DNA of 5,769 nt, taken from positions 1 to 5,769 of the forward strand of contig JBFEYJ010000192.1 of assembly GCA_041562215.1 (NCBI GenBank), given 5' to 3'. Every line of letters starts with the position of its first letter. Positions within the stretch are counted from its first letter, which is position 1. This document shows positions 1 through 5,742 of the stretch, piece after piece. The position numbers were made by a program, and so were the translations under genes. Origin of the DNA: JBFEYJ01 sp041562215. GTDB taxonomy: Bacteria > Pseudomonadota > Gammaproteobacteria > Thiohalomonadales > Thiohalomonadaceae. Below the pieces are notes generated by a model. The model was not told the origin of the DNA. It made no database searches and worked only from the letters and a program-made list of their open reading frames with translations.

Positions 1-100
1 CAAACGGGGTGACTGCGTAACCCGCACCGACGGCACCAACTACAGTGGTGGCAGCGGTCAGGAAACGGCGTCGACCCTTATCTACGCCTTCTGTGCTCAT
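1..100 (-). CDS. petA: Ubiquinol-cytochrome c reductase iron-sulfur (Rieske) subunit, N-terminal fragment
   Basis: This is the first 33 codons of a gene that runs off the left edge. The translation begins MSTEGVDKGRRRFLTAATT and continues into an alanine, glycine and valine-rich hydrophobic stretch. The G-R-R-R-F-L-T segment at residues 9-15 fits the twin-arginine (Tat) export motif, followed by the single membrane anchor that Rieske proteins keep. In the family, the C-terminal domain holds a 2Fe-2S cluster and moves electrons from quinol to cytochrome c1 in the bc1 complex; none of that domain is visible here. The ATG at 98-100 is preceded by a strong Shine-Dalgarno sequence (GGGAGAGG, complement of 105-112), which supports the start. 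The gene lies downstream of the NIF3 gene on the same strand, 188 bases away. petB and petC would be expected beyond the edge. The call rests on recognising the N-terminus, so it is strong but not proven by the catalytic domain. Confidence 0.88.
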   Translation of the reverse strand, partial: MSTEGVDKGRRRFLTAATTVVGAVGAGYAVTPF

Positions 101-288
101 TAAGCCTCTCCCAACAATAAAGACTCGGTAAAAAAAACCGTTTTTGCGCGGCATATAACCACGCTACCCTGCGCCCAAGCGAAGGGTCATGAATTCAGCA
201 AATAAGTAAATTCTTATCTTTCGCGCGTAACTAAGCCGCATATTTTCGTATAGATTATGTCGTCAGGTCAAGCTGAGAGGCCTTCTAA
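101..288 (-). promoter_or_regulatory. Non-coding spacer with presumed petA promoter and leader
   Basis: This 188-base stretch between the NIF3 stop and the petA start is AT-rich compared with the genes and holds no convincing ORF. It should contain the petA promoter, because strong bc1 expression is usual. The best sigma-70-like pair I can find reading leftward is TTGGGC (complement of 173-178) and TATATG (complement of 152-157), with a short 15-base spacer; it is a weak match. The leader also contains a run of eight A on the plus strand (130-137), flanked by CGGT and ACCG and followed by five T. The resulting stem is only four base pairs, so I do not call it a terminator. No clear terminator follows the NIF3 gene, so some read-through into petA is possible. 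Confidence 0.3.
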
Positions 289-1047
289 CTAGACAGGATT
301 ATCGATATCTATGAAATGATTTTCCAGAGAAAAATACTCGGATAAATGTTCTGCCAGTGCCTTCACGCCATAACGTTCGGTAGCATGATGGCCGGCAGCG
401 AAATAATGGATCCCCAGTTCACGTGCACTATGGACGGTATGTTCAGAAATTTCACCGCTGATAAAGGCATCGAGCCCCAACGCAGCAGCCTGCTCGAGGT
501 AGCCCTGTGCAGCTCCGCTGCACCAGCCAAGCCGTTTCACAGGCTTCTCTCCGCCCTTGACCAAGAGGGGCTCACGGAGCAGTACATCGGAGATGTGACA
601 CGACAGTGCTTCGGCAGGAAGCGCTTCAGGTAGTTCACCCATCATAGCAATACCACCCAGAGGGCCAGGCCCGAAACGACCCTCAACAGTCATACCCAGA
701 TGCAGGGCCAGTTGAGCGTTGTTACCCAGCTCGTCATGTCCGTCCAGCGGCAAGTGATAGGCCGCCAGTGAAATATCACTTGCCAAGAGGGCCTTGATAC
801 GGCGTTGTTTCATCCCGACGATACAGGGCTCCTCCCCCTTCCAGAAAAATCCGTGGTGTACCAGCAGCAGATCGGCGCCAACATCAACCGCCGCATCGAT
901 AAGTGCCTGGGAGGCGGTCACCCCGGAGGCGATTTTCAGTACTTCCGCCCGCCCTTGCACCTGCAGACCATTGGGACAGTAATCCTGATAGTCATCGGCA
1001 CGGAGGAGTGTATCGGTATAATTCAGCAGATCATCCAGACGCACCAT
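289..1047 (-). CDS. NIF3/YbgI-family dinuclear metal-centre protein
   Basis: The 252-residue product matches the NIF3 family (E. coli YbgI type, about 247 residues) along its full length. Family members form toroidal hexamers with a two-metal site in each subunit. The expected metal ligands are all visible: the His pair in VHHGFFWK (H64, H65), D102 in HLPLDGH (98-104), and H220 and E224 in GHHATERYG (219-227). The N-terminal segment with YCPNGLQVQG at 23-32 is also typical. The biochemical role is not settled in the family; a hydrolase or GTP-cyclohydrolase-like activity has been proposed, so I leave the function open. It is probably cytoplasmic, with no signal peptide or membrane segment. 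The ATG at 1045-1047 sits 10 bases after a perfect AAGGAGG (complement of 1058-1064), which fixes the start; the stop is TAG. It is divergent from degS/algW, and petA follows it on the same strand. It has been labelled a GTP cyclohydrolase 1 type 2 homolog in databases; that name should be read as tentative. Confidence 0.93.
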   Translation of the reverse strand: MVRLDDLLNYTDTLLRADDYQDYCPNGLQVQGRAEVLKIASGVTASQALIDAAVDVGADLLLVHHGFFWKGEEPCIVGMKQRRIKALLASDISLAAYHLPLDGHDELGNNAQLALHLGMTVEGRFGPGPLGGIAMMGELPEALPAEALSCHISDVLLREPLLVKGGEKPVKRLGWCSGAAQGYLEQAAALGLDAFISGEISEHTVHSARELGIHYFAAGHHATERYGVKALAEHLSEYFSLENHFIDIDNPV

Positions 1048-1111
1048 GCGTTCGAATCCTCCTTCGGCTAAGATAGCTTTTTTTCACCGCTAAACACGCG
1101 GAGCATGAGAT
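1048..1111. promoter_or_regulatory. Divergent promoter region between the NIF3 gene and degS/algW
   Basis: Only 64 bases separate the two divergent starts, so both promoters and both ribosome binding sites must lie here or reach into the opposite gene. The binding sites are clear: AAGGAGG for the NIF3 gene (complement of 1058-1064) and GGAG for degS (1100-1103). The promoter boxes are not clear. TAAGAT at 1069-1074 could be a plus-strand -10 box, but nothing resembling TTGACA lies 16-18 bases before it. The stretch contains a run of seven T at 1078-1084 inside a small TAGC...GCTA inverted repeat (1075-1093). I infer a promoter region from the gene arrangement, not from convincing boxes. Confidence 0.4.
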
Positions 1112-2275
1112 ATGAAATTGCACAAACCGGTCATATTTTTATTTCAGTCGATTACCATTGGCCTGGCCGTCGCCTTTCTGGTAGTTGTCTGGCATCCAGA
1201 GCTTCTGGACAACGGCAAAAAGGTGGTGGCGTTTATCGAGAGCAGCCCTGTTTCCACGACATCGTCCGTGCGTGCCTCCGGTCCCGTATCCTACGCCGAG
1301 GCAGTGGAGATTGCAGCCCCGGCTGTGGTCAACATCCACACCCGCAAAACGGTGGTACAGTCCAGCCCGCTGTTCGACGATCCCTTCTTCCGTCGCTTCT
1401 TTGGCGATCAGTTCGGGAGCGGTCCGCAAAAACGCGAGGAGACCTCCCTCGGTTCAGGTGTCATTGTCAGCACCCAAGGTTACATTTTAACCAACAATCA
1501 TGTTATCGAGGGTGCGGATGAGATCCGCGTCGGCTTACGCGATGGCCGCAGTACAGAAGCGACTATTGTCGGGAGCGATGCCGAGGCAGATCTGGCTGTA
1601 TTGAAGGTAGAGCTCAGCGACCTGCCAACGATTGCCCTGGGTGATTCCGACAGCCTCCGTGTTGGCGACGTAGTGATGGCAATCGGGAATCCCTTCGGCG
1701 TCGGCCAGACCGTCACCCTCGGCATAATCAGTGCCACTGGCCGTAGCGAGCTTGGGATCAGTACCTTCGAAAACTTTATCCAGACCGACGCGGCAATTAA
1801 CCCGGGCAACTCCGGCGGAGCCCTGATAACTGCCCGCGGCGAGCTCATCGGTATCAACACCGCCATCTTCAGTCGCACCGGCGGCTCTCAGGGGATCGGC
1901 TTTGCCATACCCATGAGCCTGGCCAAGAACAGCATGGCGCAGATAGTGGAAAAAGGTTATGTCAGCCGTGGCTGGCTCGGTGTTGAGATTCAGGAACTGA
2001 CACCGCCGTTGGCAGAGTCCTTCGGCATCAAGGGTGAAAAAGGGATCATCATTGCCGGCGTGTTGCGCAATGGGCCCGCCGACAAGGCGGGCCTGGAACC
2101 GGGAGATATCATCACCCGGCTCAACGCCACGCCCATAGACAGCGCACACGCCGCACTCAACACCATCGCCCAGACCGCTCCCGGCGAAGAACTGGACGTT
2201 ACCGGTCTGCGCAACGGCAAAGCCCTGAACCTAAAGGTAACCGTCACCGAACGGCCACAGCAAAGCAACCGCTAA
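1112..2275 (+). CDS. degS: DegS/AlgW-type periplasmic serine endopeptidase (HtrA family, one PDZ domain)
   Basis: The 387-residue product is a membrane-anchored HtrA protease. Residues 7-27 form one hydrophobic segment with no evident cleavage site, so it is probably an inner-membrane anchor with the rest in the periplasm. A trypsin-like domain follows (about 58-275) with the complete triad: H130 in TNNHVI, D160 in EADLAVLK and S234 in NPGNSGGAL. A single PDZ domain (about 284-380) starts at RGWLGVEI, whose WLGV segment is the likely loop that binds peptide C-termini. DegP has two PDZ domains, which excludes it. The FDDPFFRRFFG segment (88-98) and the length resemble Pseudomonas AlgW (about 389 residues) more than E. 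coli DegS (355). In the family, misfolded outer-membrane proteins bind the PDZ domain and the enzyme cuts the anti-sigma factor RseA/MucA, releasing sigma-E/AlgU. The ATG has GGAG eight bases upstream. An overlapping ATG at 1105 opens a different frame and is rejected. Confidence 0.95.
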   Translation: MKLHKPVIFLFQSITIGLAVAFLVVVWHPELLDNGKKVVAFIESSPVSTTSSVRASGPVSYAEAVEIAAPAVVNIHTRKTVVQSSPLFDDPFFRRFFGDQFGSGPQKREETSLGSGVIVSTQGYILTNNHVIEGADEIRVGLRDGRSTEATIVGSDAEADLAVLKVELSDLPTIALGDSDSLRVGDVVMAIGNPFGVGQTVTLGIISATGRSELGISTFENFIQTDAAINPGNSGGALITARGELIGINTAIFSRTGGSQGIGFAIPMSLAKNSMAQIVEKGYVSRGWLGVEIQELTPPLAESFGIKGEKGIIIAGVLRNGPADKAGLEPGDIITRLNATPIDSAHAALNTIAQTAPGEELDVTGLRNGKALNLKVTVTERPQQSNR

Positions 2276-2310
2276 TTAATCGGTGTTCTAACGGTATCAG
2301 CAGCGTATCG

Positions 2311-2331
2311 GTCGCTGTTACAAACAGTGAC
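2311..2331. terminator. Hairpin 36 bases after the degS stop, possible bidirectional 3' end
   Basis: GTCGCTGTT (2311-2319) pairs with AACAGTGAC (2323-2331) around the three-base loop ACA. The stem has nine pairs, eight Watson-Crick and one G-U in the plus-strand transcript (A-C mismatch in the minus-strand one). No T-run follows on the plus strand, so it lacks a key part of an intrinsic terminator. A competing pairing exists: CAGCG (2301-2305) with CGCTG (2313-2317), which shares the left arm. It could stabilise the degS mRNA end rather than terminate transcription. Confidence 0.35.
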
Positions 2332-2376
2332 GTTAAGAGTGTCGGATAGTGGGTAACGGACCTGACGGAAAGTCAC

Positions 2377-2424
2377 ACTTGAGTGGATTACTATCGTTTA
2401 ACAGCAAGCGATTGACTTGAGTGG
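2377..2424 (+). repeat. Ten-base direct repeat ACTTGAGTGG, two copies
   Basis: ACTTGAGTGG occurs at 2377-2386 and again at 2415-2424, 38 bases apart start to start. The core also appears inverted as TCAAGT at 2434-2439. Two exact copies in a short spacer are more than expected by chance, but no known binding site is recognised. They may be remnants of a small duplication or of a dispersed intergenic repeat. Confidence 0.5.
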
Positions 2425-2427
2425 GAC

Positions 2428-2463
2428 TCCGGTTCAAGTGCGCTAATTCTGCAAGGAACCGGA
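2428..2463. repeat. Inverted repeat just past the hisC stop, possible 3'-end hairpin
   Basis: TCCGGTTC (2428-2435) and GAACCGGA (2456-2463) are perfect eight-base complements separated by 20 bases. On the minus strand the stem begins 15 bases after the hisC stop, so it would form at the 3' end of the his transcript. There is no T-run after it, so it is at best a partial terminator or an mRNA-protecting stem. Confidence 0.4.
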
Positions 2464-2478
2464 CCTCTCATCCAGCAA

Positions 2479-3534
2479 TCAGAGGATCTCAGTCAGAGCT
2501 GCCAGGAGGGCGGCGTTATCCTCCGGCTTGCCAACGGTAATCCTTAGGTACTGTTCGATCCGCGGCAGGCGAAAGTGACGCACGATGATCCCTCGCTCCC
2601 GCAGCTTTGCTGCCAACTCACCGGCATCCTGTTGAGGATGGCAGGCAAAAAGGAAGTTGGCTGTAGACGGGGGAATGGTAAAACCCAAGCCGGTCATGCC
2701 ATGCTCGAGCCTTTCACGCTCTTCGATCACCGCACGTCGGGTGCGTTCGAAGTGGTCGTGATCCTCAATGGCGGCGGTAGCACCGACGATAGCTAACCTA
2801 TCCAGAGGATAGGAGTTGAAGCTGTCCTTAACCCGTTCAAGTGCCTGTATCAATTCCGGGTGACCAAGAGCAAAACCAACACGCAAACCTGCCAGCGAAC
2901 GGGACTTGGAGAAGGTCTGTGTCACCAGCAGATTTGGATAGCTGTCGATCAGACTCACCGCGCTTTCACCACCAAAATCGACGTAGGCCTCGTCAACCAC
3001 CACCACCGACTCAGTATGGCGTTTCAGCAGCCACTCGATATCAGCCAGTGGCAGCAGTCGACCGGTTGGCGCATTGGGATTTGGGAAGATGATACCGGCG
3101 TTAGGCCTCACATAATCGGTAACGCGCAATTCAAACTCGTCCCTGAGGGGTACGGTCTCATAATCGATACCGTAAAGGCCGCAGTAGACCGGATAAAAAC
3201 TGTATGTGACATCCGGGAAGAGTAGCGGAGCCGAATGTTGGAAAAGGGCATGAAAAATATGCGCAAGCACCTCGTCCGAACCATTACCGACAAAGATCTG
3301 CTCGATACCTAATCCATGGTAGTCGGCCAGCGCCCGTCGCAGTTGCATGGCCGTCGGGTCGGGATATAGGCGCAGATTATCGTTGACCTCTCCGGTAATG
3401 GCGGCCAATGCTCGTGGTGAGGGACCGTAGGGATTCTCATTGGTATTGAGTTTAATGAGATTCTCGATCTTGGGCTGCTCGCCCGGCACATAGGGCGACA
3501 GCTGATGTACCACGGGGCTCCAGTAGCGACTCAT
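2479..3534 (-). CDS. hisC: Histidinol-phosphate aminotransferase
   Basis: The 351-residue product is a class I/II PLP-dependent aminotransferase of the HisC type, close to the E. coli enzyme in length (356). It converts imidazole acetol-phosphate and glutamate to histidinol-phosphate and 2-oxoglutarate, the seventh step of histidine synthesis, in the cytoplasm. Visible marks are the N-terminal LNTNENPYGPSP (29-40), GNGSDE (83-88) near the cofactor phosphate site, NPNAPTG (152-158) with the PLP-contacting N154, DEAY (181-184), the PLP-binding K210 in TFSKSRSLAGLRVG (207-220) with R218, and the substrate-carboxylate arginine R331 in LRITVG. The ATG at 3532-3534 follows the hisD stop by 12 bases, and that gap holds GGAGAGG (complement of 3538-3544), so the pair is almost surely cotranscribed and possibly translationally coupled. 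The stop is TGA. It is the last gene of the minus-strand cluster in this window. The sequence looks intact. Confidence 0.97.
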   Translation of the reverse strand: MSRYWSPVVHQLSPYVPGEQPKIENLIKLNTNENPYGPSPRALAAITGEVNDNLRLYPDPTAMQLRRALADYHGLGIEQIFVGNGSDEVLAHIFHALFQHSAPLLFPDVTYSFYPVYCGLYGIDYETVPLRDEFELRVTDYVRPNAGIIFPNPNAPTGRLLPLADIEWLLKRHTESVVVVDEAYVDFGGESAVSLIDSYPNLLVTQTFSKSRSLAGLRVGFALGHPELIQALERVKDSFNSYPLDRLAIVGATAAIEDHDHFERTRRAVIEERERLEHGMTGLGFTIPPSTANFLFACHPQQDAGELAAKLRERGIIVRHFRLPRIEQYLRITVGKPEDNAALLAALTEIL

Positions 3535-3546
3535 TCGCCTCTCCGC

Positions 3547-4848
3547 TTATGACTTAATGCGATATTCGGCGGAACGGGCGTGGGCGGTCAGCCCCTCTCC
3601 TCGCGCCATTTTCGAGGCAGTATTGCCCAGCACGGAGGCACCGTCAGCCGAACACATAATCAAGCTGGATCGCTTCTGGAAGTCGTAAACACCTAGCGGT
3701 GAGCTGAAGCGAGCGGTGCGTGAGGTGGGTAGCACATGGTTGGGACCTGCGCAGTAGTCGCCAAGTGCCTCCGCGGTGTAGCGGCCCATAAAAATAGCAC
3801 CAGCGTGACGGATTTGAGGCGCTATCGCCAGAGGATCCTCCACCGAGAGTTCGAGATGCTCCGGAGCAATGAAATTGGCCACGGCCACGGCCTCGTCCAT
3901 ATCTTTCACTTTAATCAACGCTCCGCGTTCCTGGATCGAAGTTGTGATGATAGTGCTACGCTCCATGGTCGGCAGGAGCTTGTCGATGCTGGCAGCCACC
4001 TTGTCGAGAAAGGCGCTATCGGGAGAGACCAGGATCGACTGGGCATCCTCATCGTGCTCGGCCTGGGAGAAGAGATCCATGGCGATCCAGTCAGGGTCGG
4101 TCTTGCCATCGCACACCACCAGGATCTCGGATGGACCGGCGATCATGTCGATCCCGACAGTACCGAACACCATCCCCTTGGCGGTCGCAACGAAGATATT
4201 TCCGGGGCCGACGATCTTATCTACCTGCGGAACAGTTTCGGTGCCATAGGCAAGCGCGGCAACGGCCTGCGCCCCACCAATAGCAAACACCCGATCCACC
4301 CCGGCGACGGCGGCCGCCGCCAGTACTAGTTCGTTGACCTCACCATCCGGTGTCGGCACTACCATAATCAGTTCACTGACACCGGCTACCTTGGCCGGGA
4401 TTGCATTCATCAGCACCGATGAGGGATAAGCCGCTTTGCCACCAGGGACGTAGAGCCCGGCGCGCTCCAGCGGGGTGACCTGCTGCCCCAGTAAGGTGCC
4501 ATCCGCCTCGGTGTATGACCATGAATCCTGTTTCTGGTGCTCATGATAACTACGTACACGTGCCGCTGAGAGTTCAAGCGCCTCGCGCTGCTCGACGGAG
4601 ATTGCTTCCAGGGCCTGCTGCAGACGCGCAGGGGCAATCTCCAGTTCAGCCATAGAAGAGATGTTCATACGATCGAAACGGTTGGTATATTCAAGCACTG
4701 CGGCATCGCCACGCTCACGTACAGCAGCCAAAATCTCACGGACAATTGTATTGACCTTGTCGTCGGAGACCCCTTCCCAAGCCAGCAATTTCTCCAGTGC
4801 AGGCCAAAAATCGTCGCTCGTCGAATCGAATCGGGTGATATCAACCAT
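3547..4848 (-). CDS. hisD: Histidinol dehydrogenase
   Basis: The 433-residue product matches HisD over its whole length (E. coli 434). It oxidises L-histidinol to L-histidine in two NAD-dependent steps, the end of the pathway, as a zinc-requiring cytoplasmic homodimer. The catalytic and zinc-site residues are all present: Q262 and H265 in SQAEHDEDAQ (261-270), E330 and H331 in APEHLE, D364 and H371 in LGDYCAGPNHVLPT (362-375), and H423 in GLTAHARSAEY. Other family marks are ERAGLYVPGGKAAYPSS (128-144), VDKIVGPGN (209-217) and IAGPSEIL (236-243). The ATG at 4846-4848 gives the usual MVDITRFDS start; the upstream GGAA (complement of 4858-4861) is a weak ribosome binding site. Unlike the tight hisD-hisC junction, hisD lies 239 bases after hisG, so it may have its own promoter or depend on long read-through. 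Confidence 0.98.
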   Translation of the reverse strand: MVDITRFDSTSDDFWPALEKLLAWEGVSDDKVNTIVREILAAVRERGDAAVLEYTNRFDRMNISSMAELEIAPARLQQALEAISVEQREALELSAARVRSYHEHQKQDSWSYTEADGTLLGQQVTPLERAGLYVPGGKAAYPSSVLMNAIPAKVAGVSELIMVVPTPDGEVNELVLAAAAVAGVDRVFAIGGAQAVAALAYGTETVPQVDKIVGPGNIFVATAKGMVFGTVGIDMIAGPSEILVVCDGKTDPDWIAMDLFSQAEHDEDAQSILVSPDSAFLDKVAASIDKLLPTMERSTIITTSIQERGALIKVKDMDEAVAVANFIAPEHLELSVEDPLAIAPQIRHAGAIFMGRYTAEALGDYCAGPNHVLPTSRTARFSSPLGVYDFQKRSSLIMCSADGASVLGNTASKMARGEGLTAHARSAEYRIKS

Positions 4849-4850
4849 GG

Positions 4851-5009
4851 TTACAGCTTCCGAGTATCATCTTGCCAGGAGTGGTGCGAAGAATTGTACG
4901 TGTTTACGGCAGGCTTAAACAGGGGATCAGACCAGTTCAAATGTTTAATAAATGGCTCAAGCCCAGGCTTGTCTCTTAAAAGCAAGAAATTTTTCTCCAT
5001 TGGATGCAT
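4851..5009 (-). CDS. Possible small protein between hisG and hisD, unrecognised
   Basis: An ATG at 5007-5009 opens a 52-codon frame preceded by GGAG (complement of 5015-5018) at a five-base spacing, a usable ribosome binding site. It ends with TAA at 4851-4853, two bases before the hisD start, a spacing that would suit translational coupling. The predicted peptide starts MHPMEKNFLLLRDKPGLEP and ends WQDDTRKL. It is polar with no membrane segment, signal or motif that I recognise. The frame can be extended upstream to a TTG at 5045 (64 residues) and in principle back to the hisG stop. Against it: the short length, the low GC and the chance of a random open frame. The tail does not resemble the ACT-like C-terminal domain of long-form HisG. 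Confidence 0.2.
   Translation of the reverse strand: MHPMEKNFLLLRDKPGLEPFIKHLNWSDPLFKPAVNTYNSSHHSWQDDTRKL
4958..4971. repeat. Palindrome CAAGCC-CA-GGCTTG in the hisG-hisD gap
   Basis: Six-base arms CAAGCC and GGCTTG are perfect complements around a two-base centre. As RNA it would fold with five pairs and a four-base loop. It could be an operator-like site or a minor mRNA hairpin; I recognise no known regulator site. Confidence 0.4.
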
Positions 5010-5087
5010 GAATACTCCGCGTCGGAAAGTTTCTTGTGAAGACAAATATCCTGCACACTCATCCTGCGACCTGATGAAACATTCGGA

Positions 5088-5726
5088 CTAACGATTTTTC
5101 TCAACCGCCTCGGCGATATGATCGATGAAAGACTGGACACGAGCGTGTTTCATCTTCATCGAGGCCTTGTTGACGACCAGGCGCGAACTGACATCAGCGA
5201 TATGCTCCAGAGGCTCAAGACCATTGGCCTTGAGGGTGTTCCCGGTATCAACCAGATCGACGATGCGGTCGGCCAACCCTACCAGTGGTGCAAGCTCCAT
5301 CGAGCCATAGAGCTTGATGAGCTCCACCTGCTTGCCGAGGCCGGCATAGTAGCGGCGGGTTGAATTTACGAATTTGGTGGCGATCTTCATCCGCCCATCC
5401 GGTTCTGCCACTCCAGTGGGTCCGGCAACCATCAGACGGCATTTGGCGATATTCAGGTCCAACGGTTCATAAAGCCCCTCACCGCCATGCTCCATCAGCA
5501 CATCTTTTCCTGCTACACCGAGGTCGGCGGCGCCATATTCCACATAGGTGGGAACATCGGAGGCACGGATAATCACCAGTTTCACATCATCGTGGTTGGT
5601 GTCCAGGATAAGTTTGCGGCTCTTCTCCGGATCATCCACCGGTACGATATCAGCGTGCGCCAGCAGGGGCAGGGTCTCTTTGAAGATACGCCCCTTGGAG
5701 AGGGCGATAGTAAGGGTAGTGTTCAT
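5088..5726 (-). CDS. hisG: ATP phosphoribosyltransferase catalytic subunit, short form
   Basis: The 212-residue product is HisG of the short type. It joins ATP and PRPP to give phosphoribosyl-ATP, the committed first step of histidine synthesis. Family marks are the N-terminal TLTIALSKGRI (4-14), DDPEKSRKL (31-39), the YGAADLGVAGKD stretch (64-75) and the PRPP-binding region E144 to L165, which fits the family signature E-x5-G-x-[SAG]-x2-[IV]-x-D-[LIV]-x2-[ST]-G-x-T-[LM], ending DLVDTGNTL. Long-form enzymes (about 290-300 residues) carry an extra regulatory ACT-like domain that is absent here, so this enzyme should need the HisZ partner for activity and histidine feedback; hisZ is not in the window. 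The ATG at 5724-5726 matches the family N-terminus and no in-frame start lies closely upstream. The ribosome binding site is weak (GGA nine or so bases upstream), which may suit coupling with the upstream gene. The stop is TAG. Confidence 0.97.
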   Translation of the reverse strand: MNTTLTIALSKGRIFKETLPLLAHADIVPVDDPEKSRKLILDTNHDDVKLVIIRASDVPTYVEYGAADLGVAGKDVLMEHGGEGLYEPLDLNIAKCRLMVAGPTGVAEPDGRMKIATKFVNSTRRYYAGLGKQVELIKLYGSMELAPLVGLADRIVDLVDTGNTLKANGLEPLEHIADVSSRLVVNKASMKMKHARVQSFIDHIAEAVEKNR

Positions 5727-5742
5727 GGCATGACATCCATCA

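Larger units (their letters stand above)
2276..2478. other. Convergent spacer between degS/algW and hisC, no gene seen
   Basis: These 203 bases lie between the 3' ends of two convergent genes. I see no ORF with coding character. The content is a set of short inverted and direct repeats, listed separately. Neither strand has a stem followed by a run of T, so classical intrinsic termination is not evident for either gene. Termination may be Rho-dependent or may use the hairpins in both directions. Confidence 0.6.
4849..5087 (-). other. Unusually long, AT-richer gap between hisG and hisD
   Basis: The gap is 239 bases long in a cluster where hisD and hisC are 12 apart. A hand count gives about 106 G+C (44%), visibly lower than the flanking genes. 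Reading leftward, the hisG frame stays open after its TAG stop for 78 codons and closes with TAA two bases before the hisD ATG. The material contains a near-perfect palindrome, CAAGCCCAGGCTTG (4958-4971). A possible hisD promoter reading leftward is GAGACA, 17 bases, then TTTATT; each box matches four of six consensus bases, which is weak. I cannot decide between a spacer, a small gene and decayed inserted DNA. Confidence 0.55.

Noticed and set aside
126..145. CGGT, an A-run, ACCG, then five T, resembling a terminator.
   Set aside because: The stem is only four pairs and no plus-strand gene ends there; the minus-strand reading lies in the petA leader.
805..1071. An 88-codon plus-strand frame opposite the start of the NIF3 gene.
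   Set aside because: It overlaps conserved metal-site codons on the other strand and has no recognisable product.
1078..1084. A run of seven T that might belong to an intrinsic terminator.
   Set aside because: No GC-rich stem precedes it and it lies between divergent gene starts, where a terminator is not expected.
1105..1521. An ATG seven bases before the degS start opening a 138-codon frame.
   Set aside because: It runs out of frame through degS, its product is not recognisable, and the GGAG is much too close to this ATG.
1535..2149. A 204-codon open frame on the minus strand opposite degS/algW.
   Set aside because: The degS frame is complete with its catalytic triad; the antisense frame has no family features and no supported start.
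3736..4329. A 197-codon open frame on the plus strand opposite hisD.
   Set aside because: It lies wholly inside a clear hisD, has no recognisable product, and is the kind of antisense opening that codon bias in a GC-rich gene produces.
5050..5090. The region after hisG as a remnant of a long-form regulatory domain behind a nonsense mutation.
   Set aside because: HisG already ends at the usual short-form length, and the downstream translation does not resemble the ACT-like domain.
4894..5091. A 65-codon plus-strand frame in the hisG-hisD gap.
   Set aside because: It starts with TTG, runs against all flanking genes, has no recognised motif, and overlaps the end of hisG.
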